Virus record (IMG/VR): IMGVR_UViG_3300048121_001678
Span: 124,001 to 188,000 of that record
Reading direction: 5' to 3' (one strand)
DNA from: a virus
Length of the DNA: 64,000 bases
The translations under genes were made by a program, and so were the position numbers. Of the stretch, positions 53,640 to 62,215 are shown piece after piece. Numbering within the stretch: the stretch's first letter is position 1; each line of letters opens with the position of its first letter. A model generated the notes under the pieces. The model searched no databases. It saw only the letters and a program-made list of their open reading frames with translations, and was not told the origin of the DNA.

Positions 53640-56600
53640 TTATGGGTAAGGTGTGGTAGTATTAAAGTTGTTTAATATTTGTGACGATGTTAACGCGGTA
53701 TTGTATAATCTAATAATACCGTACTCACCCCTAAAGTCACCAGTATTATCCGCACCTGGATTCTGTTGACCAAAGAAGATGTTATTATCAACACCACTTG
53801 ATAAGTATGATACCCCCGCTTCTGAGTCATTTAACACACCATTGATGTATAAACTTTGTGTACCACTTGAGAAATCCCAAACCAATACCACCTGATACCA
53901 CTGACCTTGATTAAATGGTGATGTTGAGTAAAGATAGTTATTCTGCCAAATCTTACCTCTAAATCTACCATCTTCAGCAGCTATTGGTGGCATGTTCCAT
54001 CCCGTTTGTGGGTTTGATTCCGACATTGACATAATGTTACCATTAGTATCATCGGGATTAATCCACAATTCATAAGTGAATGATTGAGTGGCGTTACCTG
54101 TACCCGCAACATTACTTAATAATATGTAATCGTCAATACCATCTGTGACTATAGACTTATCTGTGGAGTTATATGTTGGTCCATTAACTAAAGTACCATT
54201 ATAGTTACCTTGTAAATCCGTCCATAGAGTTCCGGTACCCAGATATGAATTTGAATTTCTGGCGTCTAAATAGACTAATAAATTAGATACTATTGGAGAT
54301 GTCCCTGATGGTGTTACTGTTTGTGTTGGCGTTATTGATGGAGTAACAGAAGATGTTACAGATGGTGTTGGAGTAGATGTCACCTGTGGTGTTTGTGTAG
54401 GTGTTGGTGTAGGCGTAATACAATCATCCGCAAAATAACCTGAAACCCCACCGTGGTTATCTTGGAAAATGTTTCTTAGTGTTACAAAACTTGGTTTAGT
54501 TAAAACTGGTGCGAAATAAGAATTAAATAAGTTATAACCTAAAATATTATTTGTTTGAATACCCGATGGAGTTCTCATATTATCATTCCACTCAGGAGAT
54601 AAAGAACCTCCCGCCCAAAACTCAGACATCTCCCACATACTCCAGTTAAGTAAATACATATACTCTTTATATGCTAATTGAGCCTGTTCTGTATCACCTG
54701 ACCAATTAGGTGCGTATTCACTAGGGTCAAACATACTATTGTCAATAGCTTGTTTCATAGCCAAATGTAAGTCAGTTGTTTGCCAATTCGGATTTTGTTC
54801 CGCCATCCAGTTTACTGCGGTTGACGAACCAGGAACCGCACCCATTATACCAAACAAGTGAACCGTATGGAAAATATGTTCAAATACTTCTCCAATCACA
54901 GTATCTCCACTTGTGGAGCCACTACTGTACCACACCATGTCATTAGTTGCGTGAGTATCTAAGAATTCTTGGTATCCTGTATACCCTGTTATACCTTCAT
55001 CGGTCAACCAATTAGGGTCATAGTCGTCCCCACTACCATAACCAACTCTTTGGGCTGTAGGTATTCCCTCATGTATTGTGCCTACATCACCTCTTAAAGT
55101 GGCTACTAAATTATTTTGATATGACAAAGTAATCCCTGTTGCTGATGGGTCCATTATTAATTGGAATGAACGGGCAACTTTTTTAGAGAATTCATCAGGT
55201 ACAGCAACATTACCACCAACCGCACCGGCTATAACTTCTAACATACCACTAACATTTATACTTCTATCGAATACTGCCCCATTACTGGTATCGGCAGTTA
55301 AAGGTCCTGCGACATAACAACTAAGAAGAGATGCTGCGGATGGGGTCGGTGTTGGAGTTACAGATGCTGTTGGTGTATATGTCGGAGTTGTTGTTGGTGT
55401 AGGTGTATTAGATGCAGTAACTGTAGGTGTTGGTGTTACGTATGGTAAAGGTGATAATGAATATCTCTGTCTGTATTGGTCATAGAATGATGTGATATCT
55501 GAATCAGATATTGCACTATCATATAATGCAACAATACCCATATCTCCATCAAAGAAGTCATCAGCAGCCCAGTTACTATCACCAATGTAATTATTATTTC
55601 TTGTAATTACGTTTGGTAACACACTTGTTAAACCAGATACCGAAGTCGTTTGATTAAACATCGTGTATGTTGAACCGTCAAGACGACCCACATAGAATCC
55701 CCAACCATTGTTTGTTATACCATTAGTAATTGTTTGTGTGAATGCTTGAGTGGCCCCTTGTCTAATCTCAAACCATAGATTATTAGTAGAGCCATTCCTA
55801 CCAAATATGATATTATCACTCTCATCTCCATTACCAAAGTCTATTATTCTCTCCCAATTAGATACCCCATTGAAATTAACAAAGGCTAATATTGTAATAC
55901 CATTACTAAAGTTGTCAAAGCCTGAAGGTACTTCACCATATTGAGATGTTCCGTCAAATGTTACAATACCACCATTAGATGATGACACTGTTGGAGAATT
56001 ATATAATGTGGCATCGTTTCCACCACCACTTGTATCTGTCCATGTTGATGATGTTGCATTCGCACCATCAAGTAATAATATTGGTGAACCTACAACCGAT
56101 GTAGGTGATGGTGTTGGTGTCAATGTAGGAGTTGGAGTGGCTGAATTAGCAAATGGTGTTGCGGTGAAGTCCATTGTCGGTGCTGGTGTATCAGTTGGAG
56201 TAACTGATTGAGTGACCGTAGGTGTTACCGTTGACTCAGGAGTGACTGAAGGAGTTACAGATTGTGTCAATGTTGGAGTTACCGTCGATGTCTTAGTGAC
56301 CGTAGGTGTGTTTGTCGGTGTATTAGATGGTGTTAATGTTTGAGTAACAGAAGCGGTTACTGTTTGTGTTGGGGTGTTTGTATTTGTTACAGTCGGAGTA
56401 ACAGTAGAGGTAACTGACGGAGTTACTGTATTTGTTGGAGTACTCGTTGGTGTTACACCCGGTGTTTCAGATGCGGTTACTGTTTGTGTTGGGGTGTTTG
56501 TATTGGTGACAGTTGGTGTTACTGTTGATGTCACTGACGGAGTTACTGTATTTGTTGGTGTGTTAGAAGGGGTTAATGTTTGAGTAACCGAAGGACTTAC

Positions 56601-58664
56601 TGTCTGTGTTGGCGTATTTGTTGGAGTAACCGTAGGTGTACTTGTTGAAGATGATGTTGGTGTTATGGTGTTTGTTGGTGTGATACTTGCAGTCACCGTT
56701 GGTGTAACCGTACTCGTAGGTGTCGATGTAGGACTTGATGGTGGAGTTACCGAAACTGAAATACTTGGGGTATTTGTTGGTGTGTGTGTTGGAGTAACTG
56801 TAGAAGTGACAGTCGGTGTTACTGACGAAGTAACCGATGGTGTTAATGTTGCAGTCGCAGATGGTGAAACCGTTTGAGTCGGAGTGTTTGTGTTCGTTAC
56901 TGTTGGTGTTACCGTTGAAGTAACCGAAGGTGTTACTGATTGTGTTGGTGTATTTGTTGGTGTCAATGAAGGCGTAACAGATGCCGTTACCGTTTGAGTC
57001 GGAGTATTAGTTGCCGTCACTGTTGGTGTAACAGATGAGGTAACCGAAGGAGTAACCGTCTGAGTTGGGGTGTTTGTCGGTGTTAATGTTGGGGTAATTG
57101 ATGCCGTAACTGTTTGAGTAGGTGTATTTGTGTTCGTCACTGTTGGTGTTACTGACGAAGTGACTGATGGCGTTAAACTTGGACTCACTGAAACCGAAGG
57201 TGTGATACTTACAGAAACCGTGGGTGTTGGAGTATTAGTTGCGGTTTTAGATATCGTAATTGTGGGGTTAGGTGTGTTAGTGGTAGAAGGTGTAACTGTC
57301 GGTAACGGAGTCGTCGATACAGAAGGTGTTAACGTATTTGTTGGCGTGGGCGTCGAAGACCCGATAGGTGTTGCGGTAACATCTGAAGTTGGTATAGGTG
57401 TAGATGTCATAGTAGGTGTTGCAGTACCAATAGGTGTTGCGGTAATATCAAAAGTGGGTATCGGAGTATCCGTAGGGTTTGGTGTATTTGTTGGTGTTGG
57501 GGTAACATCTATAGTTGGAGTAACTGTCGGTGTTGATGTATGACTAATACTTGGTGTGTTTGTTGGAGTTAATGTATTACTAACAATAGGTGTGTCAGTA
57601 GGGTTTGGTGTATTTGTTGCCGTTGGGGTAACATCTATAGTCGATGTAGGTGTAACAGTTGGGCTTTTACTAATAGTTGGTGTGTTTGTTGGAGTTAATG
57701 TATTACTAACAATAGGTGTGTCAGTAGGGTTTGGTGTATTTGTTGCCGTTGGGGTAACATCTATAGTTGGAGTAACTGTCGGTGTTGATGTATGACTAAT
57801 ACTTGGTGTCTGAGTAAGACTAACAGAAATGGAAGGTGTTACACCAATTGTTTTTGTAACTGTTGGTGTTGATGTGATTTGTAAAGTGGATGTGGGTGTG
57901 ATTGATGTTGTCGGAGTTACCGTTGGTGTTGGTGAAGGTGTAGATGTTGGTGTCGGAGTAATCGTAGTATCAAAGTTAGACTTTGGCTCAACCACAAACC
58001 TATATTTACCTGAAGAACTTATATTGTCAACTTTAATATCTTCATAGTAACTTTCACCAGTAATTAAATTATAATTGTATGGGCTTATAATTTTATATGT
58101 GGCATTTTTCTCACCCTTATTTATGGTTAATTTAACTTCATTAACTATTTGACGACCATCAACCATTAAAAGTACATTTTTAAAGGTGATATTCACTTCA
58201 GTATCCACAGGGTATGTTGCGTTGGCTGCGTAGTCAGAAATTACAGAGCCACTACTGTGTGTGTCAGTAAGTGATATTTGATTTGATATCTTATTTCTAC
58301 GACAACACATTTCAGAGTCGGCAAATGATTCCGCAACCGTAATAAATAAACTACTCTCTATCGGTACTCGGTATACTCCCCTTTCATTAGTTATTGTGAA
58401 AAAACCATTGTAACTACCGTTTTTATTAGTATTCTTTTTAGAGAATTGATAAGACAAGATGTAACCTGAATCATCTTTATTTGGTAATACTTGTGCTTTT
58501 GAATTTGCAATCTTATAAATACCTGTTTCGACATCCTGCATTGAAAAGGTAACAGTGGATGCATAGATAAGTGGGTCAAGTTGGTTGTAACCATTTCTTG
58601 ATTCATTTAGAACCTCAACTTGTAGTTTAGGTAACGTACTATTCTTTTTTATAAAAAACTCCAC
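53640..58664 (-). CDS. Large fibre/adhesin: BppU-like N-terminus, Thr/Pro stalk, two LamG-type lectin domains and a His-rich central domain
   Basis: 1674 residues, GTG start at 58664. Residues 1-115 are the BppU-like attachment domain also found at 49808-50161; about 116-225 an Ig-like region; about 232-857 a Thr/Pro/Ser stalk. About 858-1061 form a concanavalin/LamG-type domain (FDGTSQYGEVPSGF, ITILAFVNFNG, GDMGIVALYDSAISDSDI). About 1110-1450 form a helical domain with EVFEHIFHTVHLFG near residue 1261, a H-x-x-H-x-x-H cluster suggesting a metal site. About 1458-1673 form a second LamG domain (SFTYELWINPDD, YGIIRLYNTALTSSQI). Probably a receptor-binding fibre recognising surface glycans. Long exact repeats within the stalk show recent internal recombination. 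Confidence 0.8.
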   Translation of the reverse strand: MEFFIKKNSTLPKLQVEVLNESRNGYNQLDPLIYASTVTFSMQDVETGIYKIANSKAQVLPNKDDSGYILSYQFSKKNTNKNGSYNGFFTITNERGVYRVPIESSLFITVAESFADSEMCCRRNKISNQISLTDTHSSGSVISDYAANATYPVDTEVNITFKNVLLMVDGRQIVNEVKLTINKGEKNATYKIISPYNYNLITGESYYEDIKVDNISSSGKYRFVVEPKSNFDTTITPTPTSTPSPTPTVTPTTSITPTSTLQITSTPTVTKTIGVTPSISVSLTQTPSISHTSTPTVTPTIDVTPTATNTPNPTDTPIVSNTLTPTNTPTISKSPTVTPTSTIDVTPTATNTPNPTDTPIVSNTLTPTNTPSISHTSTPTVTPTIDVTPTPTNTPNPTDTPIPTFDITATPIGTATPTMTSTPIPTSDVTATPIGSSTPTPTNTLTPSVSTTPLPTVTPSTTNTPNPTITISKTATNTPTPTVSVSITPSVSVSPSLTPSVTSSVTPTVTNTNTPTQTVTASITPTLTPTNTPTQTVTPSVTSSVTPTVTATNTPTQTVTASVTPSLTPTNTPTQSVTPSVTSTVTPTVTNTNTPTQTVSPSATATLTPSVTSSVTPTVTSTVTPTHTPTNTPSISVSVTPPSSPTSTPTSTVTPTVTASITPTNTITPTSSSTSTPTVTPTNTPTQTVSPSVTQTLTPSNTPTNTVTPSVTSTVTPTVTNTNTPTQTVTASETPGVTPTSTPTNTVTPSVTSTVTPTVTNTNTPTQTVTASVTQTLTPSNTPTNTPTVTKTSTVTPTLTQSVTPSVTPESTVTPTVTQSVTPTDTPAPTMDFTATPFANSATPTPTLTPTPSPTSVVGSPILLLDGANATSSTWTDTSGGGNDATLYNSPTVSSSNGGIVTFDGTSQYGEVPSGFDNFSNGITILAFVNFNGVSNWERIIDFGNGDESDNIIFGRNGSTNNLWFEIRQGATQAFTQTITNGITNNGWGFYVGRLDGSTYTMFNQTTSVSGLTSVLPNVITRNNNYIGDSNWAADDFFDGDMGIVALYDSAISDSDITSFYDQYRQRYSLSPLPYVTPTPTVTASNTPTPTTTPTYTPTASVTPTPTPSAASLLSCYVAGPLTADTSNGAVFDRSINVSGMLEVIAGAVGGNVAVPDEFSKKVARSFQLIMDPSATGITLSYQNNLVATLRGDVGTIHEGIPTAQRVGYGSGDDYDPNWLTDEGITGYTGYQEFLDTHATNDMVWYSSGSTSGDTVIGEVFEHIFHTVHLFGIMGAVPGSSTAVNWMAEQNPNWQTTDLHLAMKQAIDNSMFDPSEYAPNWSGDTEQAQLAYKEYMYLLNWSMWEMSEFWAGGSLSPEWNDNMRTPSGIQTNNILGYNLFNSYFAPVLTKPSFVTLRNIFQDNHGGVSGYFADDCITPTPTPTQTPQVTSTPTPSVTSSVTPSITPTQTVTPSGTSPIVSNLLVYLDARNSNSYLGTGTLWTDLQGNYNGTLVNGPTYNSTDKSIVTDGIDDYILLSNVAGTGNATQSFTYELWINPDDTNGNIMSMSESNPQTGWNMPPIAAEDGRFRGKIWQNNYLYSTSPFNQGQWYQVVLVWDFSSGTQSLYINGVLNDSEAGVSYLSSGVDNNIFFGQQNPGADNTGDFRGEYGIIRLYNTALTSSQILNNFNTTTPYP
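57551..57641 (-). repeat. Exact 91-bp direct repeat, copy 1
   Basis: Identical over 91 bases to 57677-57767; offset 126 bases, exactly 42 codons, so the duplication keeps frame within the fibre stalk. Confidence 0.9.
57677..57767 (-). repeat. Exact 91-bp direct repeat, copy 2
   Basis: Second copy of the 57551-57641 repeat. Its 3' part also belongs to a 62-bp exact repeat pair (57496-57557 and 57748-57809, offset 252 bases or 84 codons). Confidence 0.9.
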
Positions 58665-58668
58665 AGAC

Positions 58669-58676
58669 TATAAATA
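58669..58676 (-). promoter_or_regulatory. TATTTATA box upstream of the large fibre gene
   Basis: Sense strand reads ATGTATTTATAGTCTGTGG; ends 4 bases before the GTG start at 58664, in an 19-base gap after the upstream gene. Confidence 0.45.
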
Positions 58677-58683
58677 CATTTAA

Positions 58684-60717
58684 TTAATCATTAACTTCAA
58701 TACCAACATCACAGTTAGGATTGGAAACACTGAATCCTACACCACAATCAGTATCTACAACATCAAAACCAAATGCACAACCTTCATCGACAACATCAAA
58801 ACCAAAATTACATGACACATCATTCATAATGAAATCAAAATCACAAGCATTCAAATCAATGTTAAAATCGAAGAAACACTCCGATAATATTTCTAAACAA
58901 TTAGGACACCAAAAATCAAATAAATTATATGTGTCTCTTTCAACTCTAAAATTATGTTGTACCTGTGGTGAATTTAATGGTTCTGTGTAAAATCTCATTT
59001 TAGAAATCCCACCCATAAAAGTCCCACCAAAATTAGGTTCCATCTCAATATTAGTGACAAGTATTGGCTCATATGTTGTACCTGAAATCATTTCATTTGG
59101 CATACATTCAGGGTCTTGTATATATGGTCCGTTTATGTTAGTACAAGATGTTGGTATTAAACTCTCTCTTAAACCTTGTGTACCACCACCCCATGAAATC
59201 GTATATGGTACACCTATTTGTTTTTCTTTCTCAGTGTTTAATTCATGTGGTATAATTTCTTCAAAATCTTCAATAACCATAAACAAATATCCGTTTACGT
59301 ATAATTTTAAAGAACCACGCCTATCACTTACCTCATCCAACCATTTTTGAGTCCATTTAATGTTACCAACTTTTTCATCGTTAGCACCACTTGGACCTAT
59401 TAGTTTAACAGTGTCACCTGCAGTAGATGCCGTATATGTTTCGGTACGGATATCCCCTAATCCACCGACATTTAATAAATCACAATTTTCTAAGTACCTA
59501 TATCTTTCAAAAACGGCAGATAACATAACCCACCTTTCTTTAGTTTTTTCAGACTCGTTAATCGGGTATCCACAAACATCGTATATACCTGATGTCGAAC
59601 ATATCTCATTAATACAATACCCTGATGAGTATGTTGTCCCTGTATTTTCACATGTTCCTGTTGTAATACAACTACCAGTATATTTTATATATTTGACACA
59701 TAATTTAGGATTTTTTGGGTCACCACTTAATCGTAGTGAAACGGCATTTGATAATAAATCAAGTACGGGGTCAGACTCCTTATTAGGGTATATGGTGATA
59801 TTACCACAAGTTTTAAAACAACTAACTAATCCGGCGGTAACCCTTTTATAGTCTTCGACAGATGCACTACTAATCACTTCATTTGAACCACAGATAAACA
59901 AACCATTGTAAATTACAGGTATACCTGTGGCTTTATGGTAAAATTTATTTTCAGAGCGTGTACCAAGAAAAAAGAATGTACCAGAATTACCTGAATAAAC
60001 ATCATTAAGATATTCTTGACTATCACTTAATTCATATTCATCGTACTGTCGGGGTTTGATAAGTGTTTCCATTGACCATCCTTTGTTTACTCTCTCAGGA
60101 AAAATTTCATAGTCATAACCATGTAATTTATAAAATCCTTGAAAGAATCCACCATATAATTCTTGGTAGTAACCTACAGAACTATCTATTTTGTTAACAA
60201 TATTATAAACAGTTTCTTTTGTTTTACCCGTAAATCTTTGGTTTGGGTTTTTGGCAAATGTATTTACAGGGTGTAATTTCATTCTCCTATCGTGATATAG
60301 TGGGTCGTGAGTTTTACTTGGAAAAACACCCATAGAATAATATAATGTATTACCCGATATCTTATCAAACATACCTACATCAATCATTGTAAGACCTACA
60401 TCACAAATACCAGTGAATCCTGTATAACAAGATAAATCGACATTATTAGGGTTATAATAATTTAAAGATGTAAAAGTGTTCGCTGTATTTGCAACATTCC
60501 AGTAAAGGTTTGGTTTCGTAGTTGTACCCGATTGAGTTAAATCAAAATTAATTGGTAAACGATTACCATCATCATATGCAATGACTTTATCTGAAAAAAC
60601 AACTTCGCTGTCGTAGTCGCTCTCATCAGATGCCAAAGTAATATCAAAATACTCACTGGTATCCAACTTAACCTTAAATCTTTTGGAGTTATAACTATTA
60701 ATACTCTGACCTGCCAT
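58684..60717 (-). CDS. Virion surface protein with LamG-like fold and C-terminal 11-residue cysteine repeats
   Basis: 677 residues. Residues about 200-590 have concanavalin/LamG-like features: GWSMETLIKPRQYDE, ERWVMLSAVFERYRYL, SLKLYVNGYLFMVIEDF, and a closing GGISKMRFYTEPLNSPQVQH, the usual arrangement in phage fibre lectin domains. A Cys-rich insert lies at about 345-385. Residues 614-677 are six units of an 11-residue repeat, each starting with Cys (C614, C625, C636, C647, C658, C669) with pattern C-x-F/V-G/D-F/I-x-V/I. This would suit a small beta-solenoid with stacked cysteines. It heads the leftward fibre block and is preceded by a TATTTATC box 12 bases upstream. Confidence 0.75.
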   Translation of the reverse strand: MAGQSINSYNSKRFKVKLDTSEYFDITLASDESDYDSEVVFSDKVIAYDDGNRLPINFDLTQSGTTTKPNLYWNVANTANTFTSLNYYNPNNVDLSCYTGFTGICDVGLTMIDVGMFDKISGNTLYYSMGVFPSKTHDPLYHDRRMKLHPVNTFAKNPNQRFTGKTKETVYNIVNKIDSSVGYYQELYGGFFQGFYKLHGYDYEIFPERVNKGWSMETLIKPRQYDEYELSDSQEYLNDVYSGNSGTFFFLGTRSENKFYHKATGIPVIYNGLFICGSNEVISSASVEDYKRVTAGLVSCFKTCGNITIYPNKESDPVLDLLSNAVSLRLSGDPKNPKLCVKYIKYTGSCITTGTCENTGTTYSSGYCINEICSTSGIYDVCGYPINESEKTKERWVMLSAVFERYRYLENCDLLNVGGLGDIRTETYTASTAGDTVKLIGPSGANDEKVGNIKWTQKWLDEVSDRRGSLKLYVNGYLFMVIEDFEEIIPHELNTEKEKQIGVPYTISWGGGTQGLRESLIPTSCTNINGPYIQDPECMPNEMISGTTYEPILVTNIEMEPNFGGTFMGGISKMRFYTEPLNSPQVQHNFRVERDTYNLFDFWCPNCLEILSECFFDFNIDLNACDFDFIMNDVSCNFGFDVVDEGCAFGFDVVDTDCGVGFSVSNPNCDVGIEVND

Positions 60718-60729
60718 TCCCTTTTTTAA

Positions 60730-60737
60730 GATAAATA
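60730..60737 (-). promoter_or_regulatory. TATTTATC box upstream of the lectin-like gene
   Basis: Sense strand reads AAGTATTTATCTTAAAAAAG, 12 bases before the ATG at 60717, almost the same as the box at 9607-9615. It is back to back with a plus-strand box at 60750. Confidence 0.5.
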
Positions 60738-60749
60738 CTTTCTTTGTTG

Positions 60750-60757
60750 TATTTATA
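60750..60757 (+). promoter_or_regulatory. TATTTATA box upstream of the right-hand plus-strand operon
   Basis: Plus-strand TTGTATTTATAGTTAAAAATG, ending 7 bases before the ATG at 60765. Divergent partner of the minus-strand box at 60730-60737. Confidence 0.5.
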
Positions 60758-60764
60758 GTTAAAA

Positions 60765-61469
60765 ATGAGTATGATAAAGCCCGATATCTTTAGAAAAGAA
60801 AAAGCTGCAGAAAAAAAGGCACTAGAAATAGGATGTAAAGGAACTCACAAACATGACAACGGTTTTATGCCTTGTGGGTCACACAAAGAGTTTGAGGAGG
60901 TGACTTCAAAAACAGAAGGTGAAATTGATGAATTAGTTGATTTTGATGGTACTATGAATAACTCAAAAATACCAATTATTGACCCACACGTATCACCAAA
61001 GAAAACTACTGACCAAACAGTCGCAGCTGCACGTACAAAACAAGACCCATATGCATTAGGGTTCAGAAGATATATAGGTGAGGAAGATATGTCCTCAGCA
61101 TTTGGATGGGAGGAGACAGAAGATATGAGTTTTGATGATACCATAGAGTATCTTGAAGACGAATTAGGGGTTGACAACGCAGAAGAAAGAGCTGAAGAAA
61201 TGGGTAAGGACCCAAAACTTGAAAAGAGAAAAGTAGATGGGGCATTTACGAGGATGAGACTTCAAGAAAAAGAAAAAATGTTCACTAAAGAACAAATAAT
61301 TAAAATGAAAGAAGATTTGTTAGTTGATAAAGGTAGTGATAACGATATCAGTATTTCTGATGATTCAATTTCAAAAATAATTATGAGAAATATTAAATCA
61401 CTTAAGAAATTGGCAGATAAAGAGGGTATAAGTGTAAAACAGTTATCAAGGTTAATGAGTAATGAATAG
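60765..61469 (+). CDS. Virion-type protein with a N-terminal Cys/His cluster
   Basis: 234 residues. Near the N-terminus Cys24, His28, His30, Cys37 and His40 (EIGCKGTHKHDNGFMPCGSH) form a pattern like the G-x-H-x-H...G-x-x-M-P-C-x-x-H segments of phage head or portal-associated proteins and may bind a metal. The middle is acidic and unstructured; the C-terminal 80 residues are helical (MFTKEQIIKMKEDLL; SIMRNI region), ending KQLSRLMSNE. It is the first gene of a plus-strand operon; its end overlaps the next gene by 8 bases. Family not recognised with certainty. Confidence 0.65.
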   Translation: MSMIKPDIFRKEKAAEKKALEIGCKGTHKHDNGFMPCGSHKEFEEVTSKTEGEIDELVDFDGTMNNSKIPIIDPHVSPKKTTDQTVAAARTKQDPYALGFRRYIGEEDMSSAFGWEETEDMSFDDTIEYLEDELGVDNAEERAEEMGKDPKLEKRKVDGAFTRMRLQEKEKMFTKEQIIKMKEDLLVDKGSDNDISISDDSISKIIMRNIKSLKKLADKEGISVKQLSRLMSNE

Positions 61470-61917
61470 TAATTTATACGATAGAAAAGCAAAGTTACCT
61501 AAATCACTAATTAAGTATTTAGAAGAGTGCGGTGGTATGGTTGAGGCTGACTCAAACACAGAGGGGTTTAATAGAAATAAGGAACTCAGGGAATCGGGTG
61601 TGGTTAGTTATCAACAAATCAAAAGAATTAAGAATTTCTTTGATTCTTTTGATGGTAAGAAAGAAGACGCACCATTCGTATTAAACGGAGGTGATAGAAT
61701 GCAAAAATGGTGTGACCACGTATTAAACCATTGGAGGTCAGTAGAACAAGGTGGTAAAAAAAGAAAAGCCGATGGGGGAATGGAAAACCAATTCATAGAT
61801 AACCATGAAAAAAATGGTATAGTTATGAATCCACATGATAAACATGAAAAAGGTATTAATAAGTTTGATACAACCGTAAGAGAAAGTATCATTAAAAGAT
61901 TTAAAAGATTAACATAA
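61462..61917 (+). CDS. Conserved-looking phage protein of unknown function
   Basis: 151 residues, start overlapping the upstream gene by 8 bases. The chain (LPKSLIKYLEECGGMVEADS; later GDRMQKWCDHVLNHWRSVEQ and GGMENQFIDNHEKN) is helical and basic at the end (SIIKRFKRLT). The 'G-G-x-x-M-x-x-W-x-x-x-x-L-x-x-x-R' part recalls small proteins common in T4-like phage genomes, but I cannot name the function. Followed one base later by the next gene, within one operon. Confidence 0.65.
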   Translation: MNSNLYDRKAKLPKSLIKYLEECGGMVEADSNTEGFNRNKELRESGVVSYQQIKRIKNFFDSFDGKKEDAPFVLNGGDRMQKWCDHVLNHWRSVEQGGKKRKADGGMENQFIDNHEKNGIVMNPHDKHEKGINKFDTTVRESIIKRFKRLT

Positions 61918-61918
61918 A

Positions 61919-62215
61919 ATGGCAGAACAAAACGACAGATTAGATTTCTCACAACCAAAAAACACTTTGAGTGAAATCGCAGAAAGAGAAAGAGCAAGAC
62001 TTTTTCCACGTAATGACTATTCACCTGTTTCAGACAAGTATTCAGCAGAGCACCCTGACGCACTTGCGGATGGTGATGATGAAGGTAGAGGTACCGGAGT
62101 ATTCTTAGACATCCATAACTTAGGTGGTGGAACAAGTACTGATATCAACGAAAGAAACGATGATATAAAAATTAATAAGTATAACTACAAAAACGGTTAT
62201 AAAGTAGAAGAATAA
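61919..62215 (+). CDS. Small hydrophilic protein of unknown function
   Basis: 98 residues, polar and acidic, low in hydrophobics, with a Gly-rich patch (HNLGGGTSTDINERNDD). No family recognised. Ends with its last base on the A of the next gene's ATG, so translation is coupled. Composition suggests a flexible scaffold-like or adaptor segment rather than an enzyme. Confidence 0.6.
   Translation: MAEQNDRLDFSQPKNTLSEIAERERARLFPRNDYSPVSDKYSAEHPDALADGDDEGRGTGVFLDIHNLGGGTSTDINERNDDIKINKYNYKNGYKVEE

Larger units (their letters stand above)
56095..57965 (-). repeat. Degenerate tandem repeats coding the stalk of the large fibre
   Basis: About 1.9 kb of imperfect short repeats coding V-T-P-T, N-T-P-T and S-V-T-P units. 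Units of 40-42 codons recur (NTNTPTQTV - [14 protein letters not shown]). Smaller blocks of the same type separate the lectin-like domains at about 55335-55445 and 54300-54420. Confidence 0.85.

Noticed and set aside
59360-59851. 163-codon plus-strand frame opposite the lectin-like gene
   Set aside because: Antisense to a well-supported minus-strand gene, and no recognisable protein character.
53640-60717. Possible diversity-generating retroelement acting on fibre tips
   Set aside because: No reverse transcriptase gene and no template/variable repeat pair with adenine-specific changes was seen in the window.
61611-62135. 174-codon minus-strand frame opposite the right-hand operon
   Set aside because: Runs across the junction of two coupled plus-strand genes; leucine/phenylalanine/histidine-rich shadow composition.
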